DNA from: an uncultured Lachnospiraceae bacterium
Lineage (GTDB): Bacteria > Bacillota > Clostridia > Lachnospirales > Lachnospiraceae
DNA length: 15,378 bases
Direction of reading: 5' to 3'
Assembly (NCBI GenBank): GCA_905236925.1
Contig: CAJOQS010000170.1
Coordinates: forward strand, 1-15,378
Shown here piece by piece: positions 7,467-14,254 of the stretch. Under the pieces are notes generated by a model. It saw only the letters and a program-made list of their open reading frames with translations, was not told where the DNA came from and did not search any database. Both the position numbers and the translations under genes were made by a program. Position 1 is the first letter of the stretch. Every line of letters starts with the position of its first letter.

Positions 7467-7757
7467 ATGAACAAGTACGAATTAGCCTTAGTTGTTAATG
7501 CAGTAATCGAGGATGAAGCAAGAGCTGCAGTCCTGAACAACGTTAAGGACATGATCACCAAGTTCGGCGGTCAGAACCTGAATGTTGAGGATCAGGGCAA
7601 GAAGAGACTTGCTTACGAGATCCAGAAGATGAACGAGGGATGCTACTATTTCATCCAATTCGATGCTGAGACTACTGTTCCCGCGGAGCTTGAGTCAAGA
7701 CTTCGCATCATGGACAATGTACTCAGATACTTATGCATTAGACGAGACGAGGAGTAA
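7467..7757 (+). CDS. rpsF: 30S ribosomal protein S6
   Basis: A 96-residue small-subunit protein that binds the central domain of 16S rRNA as a dimer with S18. The sequence starts MNKYELALVVNAVIEDEARA and contains GKKRLAYEIQK and YYFIQFDA, typical of S6. Its length matches the family. The start is the ATG at 7467 after AAAAGGAGGTG (7447-7455). The frame is open 69 bases further upstream, but that part lies in the leader and has no ribosome binding site. It is the first gene of a three-gene operon with ssb and rpsR, spaced 28 bases before ssb. Confidence 0.97.
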   Translation: MNKYELALVVNAVIEDEARAAVLNNVKDMITKFGGQNLNVEDQGKKRLAYEIQKMNEGCYYFIQFDAETTVPAELESRLRIMDNVLRYLCIRRDEE

Positions 7758-7785
7758 TCAGCCTAACCTGTAAGGAGGTCGCCTA

Positions 7786-8217
7786 ATGAACAAAGTCATT
7801 TTAATGGGACGTTTAACACGTGATCCTGAAGTAAGGTATTCACAGGGTCAGAATTCAACAGCAATCGCGAAGTTTTCTATAGCGGTTGACCGCCGCTTCA
7901 AGCGTGACGGTCAGGCCGACGCGGATTTTTTCAACTGCACTTGCTTCGGCAAGCAGGGAGAATTCGTTGAGAAGTATCTTCAGAAGGGCACCAAGGTAGT
8001 TGTTACCGGCCGTGTCGAGAACGACAATTATGAGAAGGACGGCGTTAAGCATTACAGCGTTCAGATCATGGTCGAGGAGATCGAGTTCGCGGAGAGCAAG
8101 AATTCTCAGGGATCCAACGGAGAGGGAGGAGCCGCAAGAAGTGCGGGACCTGCACCTGCCGGAGACGGATTCATGAATATCCCTACCGGAATTGACGAGG
8201 AGCTGCCGTTTGCTTAA
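7786..8217 (+). CDS. ssb: Single-stranded DNA-binding protein
   Basis: A 143-residue homotetrameric SSB that coats single-stranded DNA in replication, repair and recombination. The OB fold covers about 1-105 (MNKVILMGRLTRDPEVRYSQ... FFNCTCFGKQGEFVEKYLQKG... VVVTGRV). A Gly/Ala/Pro-rich flexible linker follows (about 108-130), then an acidic tip reading DEELPFA. The tip normally binds partner proteins such as PriA and RecQ. Here an extra Ala follows the usual final Phe. The ATG follows TAAGGAGGT (7771-7779). The gene lies between the two ribosomal genes, the standard Firmicutes arrangement. Confidence 0.97.
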   Translation: MNKVILMGRLTRDPEVRYSQGQNSTAIAKFSIAVDRRFKRDGQADADFFNCTCFGKQGEFVEKYLQKGTKVVVTGRVENDNYEKDGVKHYSVQIMVEEIEFAESKNSQGSNGEGGAARSAGPAPAGDGFMNIPTGIDEELPFA

Positions 8218-8258
8218 TGCATCGGCTTGAAAGAATTTGGAAATAGGAGGTAGCAGCA

Positions 8259-8534
8259 ATGCCGTTCAATAAGAACAGAGATCAGGGTGATAAGGATGCT
8301 CCGATGAAGAAGAGAGTTCCCCGCAGAAAGAAGAAGGTTTGTGCTTTCTGTGTGGACAAGACCGGAGCCGGAGTTGACTATAAGGATGTTAACAAGCTTA
8401 AGAAGTTTGTTTCCGAGCGCGGAAAGATCCTTCCCAGAAGAATCACCGGAAACTGCTCGAAGCATCAGAGAGCCATCACTGTAGCTGTAAAGCGTGCACG
8501 TCATCTTGCACTTATGCCTTACACTGTAGAATAA
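8259..8534 (+). CDS. rpsR: 30S ribosomal protein S18, zinc-motif form
   Basis: A 91-residue basic protein that pairs with S6 on the 16S platform. The core YKDVNKLKKFVSERGKILP followed by a basic VKRARHLALMPY end is diagnostic. Unlike Bacillus S18, it keeps CAFC near the front and CSKH further on, a CxxC...CxxH set that could bind zinc. S18 is one of the ribosomal proteins known to occur in Cys-containing and Cys-free versions. The start ATG follows AATAGGAGGTAGC. A strong terminator follows at 8555-8594. Confidence 0.97.
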   Translation: MPFNKNRDQGDKDAPMKKRVPRRKKKVCAFCVDKTGAGVDYKDVNKLKKFVSERGKILPRRITGNCSKHQRAITVAVKRARHLALMPYTVE

Positions 8535-8554
8535 TAAGGTCTCGGATCAAGACA

Positions 8555-8594
8555 AACGGTACAGTCAAAAAAGACTGTACCGTTCTTTTTTTTT
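8555..8594 (+). terminator. Intrinsic terminator of the rpsF operon
   Basis: A perfect 12-bp stem (AACGGTACAGTC / GACTGTACCGTT) with a loop of six A is followed by C and nine T (8586-8594). It starts 21 bases after the rpsR stop. Confidence 0.95.
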
Positions 8595-8605
8595 CGACGG
8601 ATTTG

Positions 8606-8614
8606 TGATAGAAT
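8606..8614 (+). promoter_or_regulatory. Extended -10 promoter of gdpP-rplI-dnaB
   Basis: TGATAGAAT is a TGn-extended -10 box 12 bases after the preceding terminator's T-run. The place for a -35 falls in the T-run itself and is unremarkable. Transcription would begin near 8621, giving a leader of about 60 bases if gdpP starts at 8680. Confidence 0.55.
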
Positions 8615-8679
8615 ATAAAGGGTGTGCGTTGCCGCGGGCTTTCCGAAACGAAAACTCAATCTTAACGGCTTCGCGCAGA

Positions 8680-10743
8680 ATGGACATGGAGAAAAAGAAC
8701 AGGCTCAAACCGCTGGTGGCGAGCATGCTCGCCTGGCCTCTTGTTTTGGCGGTATTACTTGCGATACTAACAATATATGAGTACAGGGAAGGATTCAGTG
8801 CCGGTACTGCGGCCCTTGTAGTCCTTGTCATCTATATCCTTGTGGCAGTGGTCGTTTACCTCATCAGAAGGAAAAGGCTGGTGCTCGAGCTTGTGCGGTT
8901 CGGCGTGAATTACAGCAACGTGCAGCGTAAGCTCGATCAGGAGCTTGAGATACCCTATGCCATCATGGACACCACCGGCTGCATTCTCTGGTCGAACAAG
9001 AAGCTCCAGGAGCTTGTGGGGAACAAGATAGGACCCAGACAGAGTGTGACATCGTATTTCCCCGGGATATCCACGGAGGAGTTCCCCGCAAACGGTGAAA
9101 CATCGAGCATTTTCTTCGAGTATGCGGAAAAGCATTTCAGAGTTCTGCTCAAGACCATTACGGTTGAGGGCATAAGGGAGGATTCAAGGTGGGGCAGCGA
9201 TAAGCTCAGACCGTCCGGCGAATCGGGAGACACTCTGGTCATTGCATATTTCTACGACGAAACCGAGATCAATCTTTTAAAGAACGAACTGAAGGACAGG
9301 GAACTGGTCGTAGGTCTTCTGTACATCGACAACTATAACGAAGCTCTTGAGAGCATCGATGAGGTCAGGCGGTCGCTTTTTGCCGCGCTGGTTGACCGTA
9401 AGATCAATAAGTATTTCCAGAACTATGACGCGGTCATCAAGAAGTTCGAGCAGGATAAATATATTCTGGTCTGCCAGAAGCAGAGCCTTGACAGGCTGGA
9501 GAGCGCCAAGTTCGATATACTCGAGGATGTTCGTGGCGTTAATATCGGCAACGAGATGAATTTCACCGTCAGCATCGGTATCGGTGCGGAGGGCGGATTC
9601 TTCACCAAGACCTATGAATCGGCTCGAGCCGCGATCGATCTCGCGCTCGGACGCGGTGGCGATCAGGTTGTTATCCGCGACAGGGACAGCGTAAAGTATT
9701 ATGGCGCAAGGACCAGTTCGGTCGAGAAGAATTCCAAGGTTAAGTCGAGAGTTAAGGCTCATGCCCTCAGGGAGCTGCTTGAGACCAAGGACAAGGTTCT
9801 TGTCATGGGACACAGCATGGGTGATATCGATTCCTTCGGTTCCGCGGTCGGCATATACAAGATAGCCTCCTCGATGGACAAGGAGGTCCATATCGTTCTC
9901 GGAGAAGTCACAAGCTCGATCCGTCCGGTTGTCAACAAGTTTGAGGATGCCAACGAATACAGCAACCTTATAGTTTCGCCCGCGGACGCGGTCGGAATGC
10001 TCGATCCGATGACCATGGTCGTTGTTGTGGATGTGAACAGGCCGAGCTATACCGAATGTCCGGAGCTGCTTGAAAAAGCGAAGACCATCGTTGTTCTCGA
10101 TCACCACAGGCAGTCCAACGAGGCGATAGAGAATGCCTCACTGTCATACGTTGAACCGTCCGCATCGTCAGCATGTGAAGTTATTTCCGAGATCATCCAG
10201 TATTTCGGCGAGAACATCAGGTTCAAGCCCGCAGAGGCGGATGCCATGCTGGCAGGAATCATGGTGGATTCAAACAATTTCCAGAACAAGACCGGAACCA
10301 GAACCTTCGAATCTGCGGCGTTCCTTCGTAAGAACGGCGCGGATATGACGAGGATCAGAAAGCTCTTCCGCGAAGAAATGAACGAGTATACGGCAAGGGC
10401 GAAGGTCGTGTCATCGGCGCAGCTGTTCATGGATTCCTTCGCGTTTGCGGTATGTGACGCCAATAACGTTGAAAGCCCGACGATACTCGGAGCTCAGGTT
10501 GCCAACGAGCTCATGGATATCAACAATATCAAAGCAAGCTTTGTATTCACGGACTATAACGGGACGATCTATGTCAGCGCAAGGTCGATCGATGAGATCA
10601 ATGTTCAGGTCGTAATGGAGAAGCTTGGCGGCGGCGGACATATGAGCGCTGCGGGCACGCAGTTCACGGATTGCACCGTTGACGAAGCGATGTCAAAAGT
10701 AAAAGAAGTACTCCGCGCAATGCAGGAGGGAGGAGAAGTATAA
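8680..10743 (+). CDS. gdpP: Cyclic-di-AMP phosphodiesterase GdpP (DHH/DHHA1)
   Basis: A 687-residue membrane-anchored enzyme that hydrolyses c-di-AMP to pApA, tuning potassium/osmotic balance and cell-wall stress. Domain order is two transmembrane helices (about 12-31 and 43-61), a PAS-like domain (about 88-190, with IMDTTGCILWSNKKL), a degenerate GGDEF-like domain (about 205-345), then DHH and DHHA1. Visible metal/catalytic motifs are GHSMGDID (H378, D382, D384), VVDVNR (D451), DHHR (D474-H476) and the GGGGH of DHHA1 (650-654). All key residues appear intact. The start is uncertain: ATG 8680 and ATG 8686 have poor ribosome binding sites, TTG 8629 has AAAGGG but sits almost on the predicted transcript start, and GTG 8605 lies inside the promoter. 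The stop overlaps the rplI ATG by one base. Confidence 0.93.
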   Translation: MDMEKKNRLKPLVASMLAWPLVLAVLLAILTIYEYREGFSAGTAALVVLVIYILVAVVVYLIRRKRLVLELVRFGVNYSNVQRKLDQELEIPYAIMDTTGCILWSNKKLQELVGNKIGPRQSVTSYFPGISTEEFPANGETSSIFFEYAEKHFRVLLKTITVEGIREDSRWGSDKLRPSGESGDTLVIAYFYDETEINLLKNELKDRELVVGLLYIDNYNEALESIDEVRRSLFAALVDRKINKYFQNYDAVIKKFEQDKYILVCQKQSLDRLESAKFDILEDVRGVNIGNEMNFTVSIGIGAEGGFFTKTYESARAAIDLALGRGGDQVVIRDRDSVKYYGARTSSVEKNSKVKSRVKAHALRELLETKDKVLVMGHSMGDIDSFGSAVGIYKIASSMDKEVHIVLGEVTSSIRPVVNKFEDANEYSNLIVSPADAVGMLDPMTMVVVVDVNRPSYTECPELLEKAKTIVVLDHHRQSNEAIENASLSYVEPSASSACEVISEIIQYFGENIRFKPAEADAMLAGIMVDSNNFQNKTGTRTFESAAFLRKNGADMTRIRKLFREEMNEYTARAKVVSSAQLFMDSFAFAVCDANNVESPTILGAQVANELMDINNIKASFVFTDYNGTIYVSARSIDEINVQVVMEKLGGGGHMSAAGTQFTDCTVDEAMSKVKEVLRAMQEGGEV

Positions 10744-11189
10744 TGCAGGTAATTTTGATCGAAGATGTTAAAAGCCTTGGAAAGAAAGGCGATGTTGTAA
10801 AGGTTAACGACGGCTACGCAAGGAATTTTATTCTTCCGAAGAAGCTTGGACTTGAGGCTACCGAGAAGAACCTCAAGGATCTCGCGATCAAGAAGGCGGA
10901 AGAGGAAGCACAGCAGAAGGCGATTTATGAGGAGGCTCTTGAATTCGGCAAGAAGCTGGATGCCGCGTCAGTCACCCTTGAGATCAAGGGCGGAGAGGGA
11001 GGAAGGACCTTCGGCTCTATCACAGCAAAGGAAATATCCGAGGCGATCAGCAAACAGCTCGGTTACGATATTGACAAGAAGAAGCTTCTTCTTGCCGATC
11101 CCATCAAGAACGCAGGCAGCTATACGGTAGGCATCAAGCTTCATCCCAAGGTTACCGCGAACATGAAGGTTGAGGTCAAGACAGTCTGA
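10743..11189 (+). CDS. rplI: 50S ribosomal protein L9
   Basis: A 148-residue two-domain protein that binds 23S rRNA at the base of the L1 stalk. The N-domain (1-52) begins MQVILIEDVKSLGKKGDVVK and contains NDGYARNFILPKKLG. A long connecting helix (about 42-75) leads to the C-domain (about 80-148) with GGEGGRTFGSIT and IKNAGSYTVGIKLHPKV. Its length is standard. The ATG overlaps the gdpP stop (TAATG), and the ribosome binding site GGAGGGAGGAG lies inside the end of gdpP, so the two are probably translationally coupled. dnaB follows after 25 bases. Confidence 0.97.
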   Translation: MQVILIEDVKSLGKKGDVVKVNDGYARNFILPKKLGLEATEKNLKDLAIKKAEEEAQQKAIYEEALEFGKKLDAASVTLEIKGGEGGRTFGSITAKEISEAISKQLGYDIDKKKLLLADPIKNAGSYTVGIKLHPKVTANMKVEVKTV

Positions 11190-11214
11190 TTGCTTGAATG
11201 GAGAGTACGGAAAA

Positions 11215-12558
11215 GTGGAAGAAGCTATAATCAGGAGGGTCATGCCCTACAGCGCCGAAGCCGAAACAGCGGTGATCGGAGCCATGATGATGAGCCAGGA
11301 AGCAATACAGGCCGCATCGGAAATGCTTACGGCAGACGACTTCTATCAGCAGAAGCTGGGGATCATATTCTCAACGATACTTGAGCTGTCCGATGAAGGC
11401 AGCGTGGCGGATATGGTAACGATCCTTGAACGCCTCAAGACCAAGAACGTTCCGCAGGAGATGACAAGCCTCAGCTATATCGCCTCGATCGCGCGTGCGG
11501 TTCCCACCGCGGCAAATGTGCGTCACCACGCCAATATCGTTCACGACAAGGCGGTTCTGCGCAAGATGATAAAGGCGGCAGAGAACATTGAGAACCAGTG
11601 CTATCTCGACAGCGAAGACCTCGATGCGATACTGGATTCCAGCGAAAAGCAGGTCTTTGACATCTCCCAGCACAGGAAGACCGGAGACTTCGAGATAATC
11701 AAGGATATTGTTCTGCGGGCGCTCGGCAACATTGAGGCCGCAGCAAAAACAAAGGGAAGCGTGACCGGTGTCGCTACCGGATTTTATGAGCTTGACTACA
11801 AGCTCGCGGGACTTCAGAACTCAGATCTGATACTTCTGGCAGCCCGTCCCTCAATGGGAAAGACCGCCCTGGCGCTTAATATCGCGGAGCACGTTGTTAC
11901 CAAGCTTCGTGTGCCTACAGCATTCTTCAGTCTGGAAATGTCGAAGGTTCAGCTTGTCAACCGTCTGCTTTCAATGAACTCGAGAGTTCAGGCGCAGGCG
12001 ATACGAACGGGCGAACTTGGAGAAAAGGACTGGTCCGCGCTCATGGAAAGCGGCAGGCTTCTTAGCGGATCGACATTATTTATTGACGATACACCGTCGA
12101 TCTCGGTATCGGAGCTTCGTTCCAAATGCCGCAGGTTAAAGGCTGAAAACGGACTCGGACTGATAATAATCGACTATCTTCAGTTGATGACCGCAACTAC
12201 CGGCAAGGCTTCTGAATCGAGGCAGCAGGAGATCTCCGAGATCTCGCGATCCCTGAAGGCCATCGCCCGTGAGATCAACTGTCCGGTTCTCGCACTTTCA
12301 CAGCTCTCCCGTGCGGTTGAGTCCCGTCCGGACAAAAGGCCGATGCTTTCGGATCTCCGTGAATCGGGAGCGATCGAGCAGGATGCGGATGTGGTTATGT
12401 TCATCTACCGTGACGAATACTACAACCATGACTCGGATAAGAAGGGCATCGCGGAAGTGATAATAGGCAAACAGCGTAACGGCCCCACTGGAACAGTGGA
12501 GCTCGGCGCTCAGCTCGAATATACGAGATTTACCAATCTTGCCAGAGAAAAAAACTGA
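11215..12558 (+). CDS. dnaB: Replicative DNA helicase DnaB (DnaC in Bacillus naming)
   Basis: A 447-residue hexameric 5'-3' helicase that unwinds DNA ahead of the replisome. The N-domain (about 1-150) begins MEEAIIRRVMPYSAEAETAV. The RecA-like domain holds Walker A ARPSMGKTAL (K216, T217), Walker B LIIIDYLQL (D320), the arginine-rich SQLSRAVESRPDKRP and SDLRESGAIEQDADVV. The GTG at 11215 is chosen because GGAGAG lies 9 bases upstream and the protein then starts as the family does. An ATG at 11242 has AGGAGG only 4 bases away and would lose the conserved start. An ATG at 11170 overlaps rplI. It is last in the gdpP-rplI-dnaB operon. No intron or intein is seen. Confidence 0.96.
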   Translation: MEEAIIRRVMPYSAEAETAVIGAMMMSQEAIQAASEMLTADDFYQQKLGIIFSTILELSDEGSVADMVTILERLKTKNVPQEMTSLSYIASIARAVPTAANVRHHANIVHDKAVLRKMIKAAENIENQCYLDSEDLDAILDSSEKQVFDISQHRKTGDFEIIKDIVLRALGNIEAAAKTKGSVTGVATGFYELDYKLAGLQNSDLILLAARPSMGKTALALNIAEHVVTKLRVPTAFFSLEMSKVQLVNRLLSMNSRVQAQAIRTGELGEKDWSALMESGRLLSGSTLFIDDTPSISVSELRSKCRRLKAENGLGLIIIDYLQLMTATTGKASESRQQEISEISRSLKAIAREINCPVLALSQLSRAVESRPDKRPMLSDLRESGAIEQDADVVMFIYRDEYYNHDSDKKGIAEVIIGKQRNGPTGTVELGAQLEYTRFTNLAREKN

Positions 12559-12565
12559 AAAGCAT

Positions 12566-12594
12566 AAAAAAGCGGCTCCGGGAAACCGGAGCCG
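12566..12594 (-). terminator. Terminator of the ferredoxin gene, possibly also ending dnaB
   Basis: A 9-bp GC-rich stem (CGGCTCCGG / CCGGAGCCG) closes on a GAAA loop (plus-strand reading). On the minus strand it is followed by CTTTTTT, which fits the ferredoxin gene ending at 12616. On the plus strand, 15 bases after the dnaB stop, only TACTTGGTTCT follows, so it is weaker for dnaB. Confidence 0.8.
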
Positions 12595-12615
12595 TACTTG
12601 GTTCTCTGTGATTAA

Positions 12616-12786
12616 TTATTCCTCAACAATAGCCTCGTTGGGGCAGGTTGCTGCACATGAACCGCACTCTAAGCAAGCGTCAGCATTGATCTCGTACTTG
12701 CCGTCTCCCTCAGCGATAGCGCCTGCAGGACAGGCATCTGCGCAAGCACCACAGCTAACGCATGCGTCTGTAATCTTGTATGCCAT
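12616..12786 (-). CDS. 2[4Fe-4S] ferredoxin, clostridial type
   Basis: A 56-residue low-potential electron carrier of the kind that serves pyruvate:ferredoxin oxidoreductase, hydrogenase and Rnf in anaerobes. Two CxxCxxCxxxCP motifs are complete: C9, C12, C15, C19 and C38, C41, C44, C48. Its length and the MAYKITDACVSCGAC start are those of clostridial ferredoxins. The start is the ATG at 12786 with AAAGGAGTGGT upstream. The frame stays open 51 bases further but without a ribosome binding site. It is monocistronic, with promoter 12867-12895 and a terminator at 12566-12594. It diverges from a DUF1858 redox gene, suggesting a small redox neighbourhood. The physiological partner cannot be told from the sequence. 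Confidence 0.96.
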   Translation of the reverse strand: MAYKITDACVSCGACADACPAGAIAEGDGKYEINADACLECGSCAATCPNEAIVEE

Positions 12787-12834
12787 AATGACCACTCCTT
12801 TCACACGTCCTGAAATAATTCGGCGGATAAACCG

Positions 12835-12860
12835 CATGAAAGCGAAACTACGCTCTCATG
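12835..12860 (-). promoter_or_regulatory. Hairpin at the predicted 5' end of ferredoxin mRNA
   Basis: CATGAAAGCG (12835-12844) pairs with CGCTCTCATG (12851-12860) with one A-C mismatch and a 6-base loop. The predicted transcription start is about 12860, so the stem would begin at the first base of the message. A 5'-terminal stem of this kind can protect mRNA from RNase attack. That role is inferred. Confidence 0.45.
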
Positions 12861-12866
12861 AAGTGT

Positions 12867-12895
12867 ATTATATACGAAAAAACTGCTTAATACAA
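12867..12895 (-). promoter_or_regulatory. Sigma-A promoter of the ferredoxin gene
   Basis: On the minus strand: TTGTAT (12890-12895), a 17-base spacer, and a perfect TATAAT (12867-12872). The leader would be about 74 bases. Confidence 0.75.
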
Positions 12896-12917
12896 TAGAT
12901 TTTTATTATTTCTTAAC

Positions 12918-12946
12918 TTGACGAAGGCGGTCAAAGCCAATAAGAT
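12918..12946 (+). promoter_or_regulatory. Sigma-A promoter of the DUF1858 gene
   Basis: TTGACG (12918-12923), a 17-base spacer, then TAAGAT (12941-12946), 33 bases before the ATG. It is divergent from the ferredoxin promoter, with the two -35 boxes 22 bases apart, so regulation could be joint. Confidence 0.65.
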
Positions 12947-12979
12947 AAATGAGGATAAAATAACACAGGAGGGCCAGAT

Positions 12980-13183
12980 ATGGAAAAGATCGATAAAAAC
13001 ATTACTATCGGCGAGCTTTTAAATCTTAACGCCGATGTTGCACCTATTCTTATGAGCGCCGGAATGCACTGCCTCGGATGCCCCGCTTCTCAGGCGGAGA
13101 GCATTGAGGACGCAGCTGCGGTTCACGGACTTGACGCGGACGCACTTGTTGAGCAGATCAACAGGTTCCTTGAGACCCGCTGA
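12980..13183 (+). CDS. DUF1858 disulfide-redox domain protein
   Basis: A 67-residue single-domain protein of the DUF1858 family (also called hybrid-cluster-protein-associated disulfide redox domain). It begins MEKIDKNITIGELLNLNADV and carries the hallmark MHCLGCPAS with a CxxC pair (C31, C34). The second half is a helical tail. The family is widespread in anaerobes, often free-standing or fused to redox proteins, and its biochemical role is not established. The ATG follows a strong AGGAGGG (12967-12973). It diverges from the ferredoxin gene and converges on mecA, with a shared terminator. No hybrid-cluster protein gene is visible in this window. Confidence 0.92.
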   Translation: MEKIDKNITIGELLNLNADVAPILMSAGMHCLGCPASQAESIEDAAAVHGLDADALVEQINRFLETR

Positions 13184-13197
13184 AATTCACCTGAATC

Positions 13198-13231
13198 AAA
13201 AAAATGAGCCCCGCTTATGCGAGGCTCATTT
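13198..13231. terminator. Bidirectional terminator between DUF1858 gene and mecA
   Basis: AAATGAGCC (13202-13210) pairs with GGCTCATTT (13223-13231). The stem continues after a C-A mismatch as CGC/GCG around a TTAT loop. On the minus strand a run of seven T (13198-13204) follows, fitting mecA. On the plus strand CATTTGCTATTCTCTTT follows, a weaker tail for the DUF1858 gene. Confidence 0.85.
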
Positions 13232-13241
13232 GCTATTCTCT

Positions 13242-14024
13242 TTACAGTTTCGACAGAACCTGAGTTGCCTTGTTCTGAACTATCACTTCGAAATGCTCCT
13301 GGAAGTGGATGATCGACATAGGAGTCATCTTGCAGGCGCTTCCGTACTCGGAAAGGATATTGCATACCTTGTTGAACTCGCCGGCAGTGTGCTCGGAAAG
13401 GTTCACAACAAGGTAGTAGTCATGGTTGACCGGATCCTTGTAAAGTGTGTTCTCTCCATGATAGAAGCCGTTGATGACCTTCGCGGCGGTGATAACTTCG
13501 TCGAGACCGGCGAAATGATATGCCTTGAAGAGGCGTCTGATGAGAGGAGCCTTCTCGCCGGGGAGTTCCGCACCGGTCTGGATGCACTTTTCGGAAGTGT
13601 CGAGGTTTCCGAGAAGCTGCGAGGAAAGCTGCTCGCCAAGTACTTCGGTAAGATGGTCAAAGCAGGTCAGGATCTCATCCGCGCAGGGACGATCCTCGGG
13701 CTCGGAGCGGGGATAATCATCCTCGTCCTCATCGGGAGGAGTTGTAAAGTTCGAAAACCTGGTATCGAGCTCGTCGGGATCCTGGCACTTGGTGACAAGG
13801 AGCACGAGGCAATCGGAAGAAACCGGAATGGCCTCGATCATAAGAGGCTGGTCGTCCGGGTCAAAATTACACTCCTGAGAGGCCTGCTTCATCATATCAT
13901 GGAAGAGGGCATTGGCCTTGTCGCTGCCATAAGCAAGCTCGTTAAGGCGGAGCTTGCGGTCTGAGAGATCCTTGCTGTTAAGCGTACATCTGATCTGGTT
14001 CTCGCTGATCTTTTCAATTTTCAT
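13242..14024 (-). CDS. mecA: ClpC adaptor protein MecA
   Basis: A 260-residue cytoplasmic adaptor that brings substrates to the ClpC ATPase for degradation by ClpCP. The N-domain (1-85; MKIEKISENQIRCTLNSKDL... SDKANALFHDMM... LMIEAIPVSSDCLVLLVTKC) is the substrate-binding part. An acidic, proline-containing linker (about 92-115, PPDEDEDDYPRSEPEDRP) follows. The C-domain (about 160-260; NTLYKDPVNHDYYLVV... NILSEYGSA) would bind ClpC and trigger its assembly. It is longer than the 218-residue Bacillus protein, mostly in the linker and middle. The ATG at 14024 follows AAAGGGGGTG. The frame is open to 14144 without a binding site and crosses the promoter. ClpC is not in the window. Confidence 0.88.
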   Translation of the reverse strand: MKIEKISENQIRCTLNSKDLSDRKLRLNELAYGSDKANALFHDMMKQASQECNFDPDDQPLMIEAIPVSSDCLVLLVTKCQDPDELDTRFSNFTTPPDEDEDDYPRSEPEDRPCADEILTCFDHLTEVLGEQLSSQLLGNLDTSEKCIQTGAELPGEKAPLIRRLFKAYHFAGLDEVITAAKVINGFYHGENTLYKDPVNHDYYLVVNLSEHTAGEFNKVCNILSEYGSACKMTPMSIIHFQEHFEVIVQNKATQVLSKL

Positions 14025-14115
14025 GGCAACACCCCCTTTTAATGGTTTATATATATATCGGCCGGGAGAGCAGAAAAATGAATAGCAAATGAACTGCCCC
14101 CTTCGGTGTATGTAA

Positions 14116-14144
14116 AGTATATCCACTTTGGCACGTGAAGTCAA
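14116..14144 (-). promoter_or_regulatory. Sigma-A promoter of mecA
   Basis: On the minus strand: TTGACT (14139-14144), a 17-base spacer, TATACT (14116-14121). Transcription would start near 14109, with a leader of about 85 bases. The leader includes an alternating TA stretch at about 14047-14058. Confidence 0.82.
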
Positions 14145-14197
14145 CTAAACTGCAGGTATAAAAATTATAAAAATAATTAAAAAACAAGAAAAAAGAC

Positions 14198-14226
14198 TTG
14201 CAAAATGACTTAATTGCTGATATTAT
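14198..14226 (+). promoter_or_regulatory. Promoter of the kinase-like gene
   Basis: TTGCAA (14198-14203), a 17-base spacer ending in TGA, then TATTAT (14221-14226), which also makes a TGn-extended -10. The upstream stretch 14159-14197 is very AT-rich with A-runs, like an UP element. The leader would be only about 22 bases. Confidence 0.65.
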
Positions 14227-14254
14227 CTAAACAGTTCCCGCCTTTCGAAAAATA

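Noticed and set aside
9277..10107. A 276-codon minus-strand open frame within gdpP
   Set aside because: It is antisense to conserved DHH-domain codons with no promoter or binding site.
13104..13964. A 286-codon plus-strand open frame across the DUF1858 end and mecA
   Set aside because: It lies antisense to mecA, crosses the bidirectional terminator and has no start signal; a shadow frame.
14047..14058. Alternating TA stretch in the mecA leader as a phase-variable repeat
   Set aside because: It is short, not within a promoter spacer or reading frame, and such AT tracts are common in this region.
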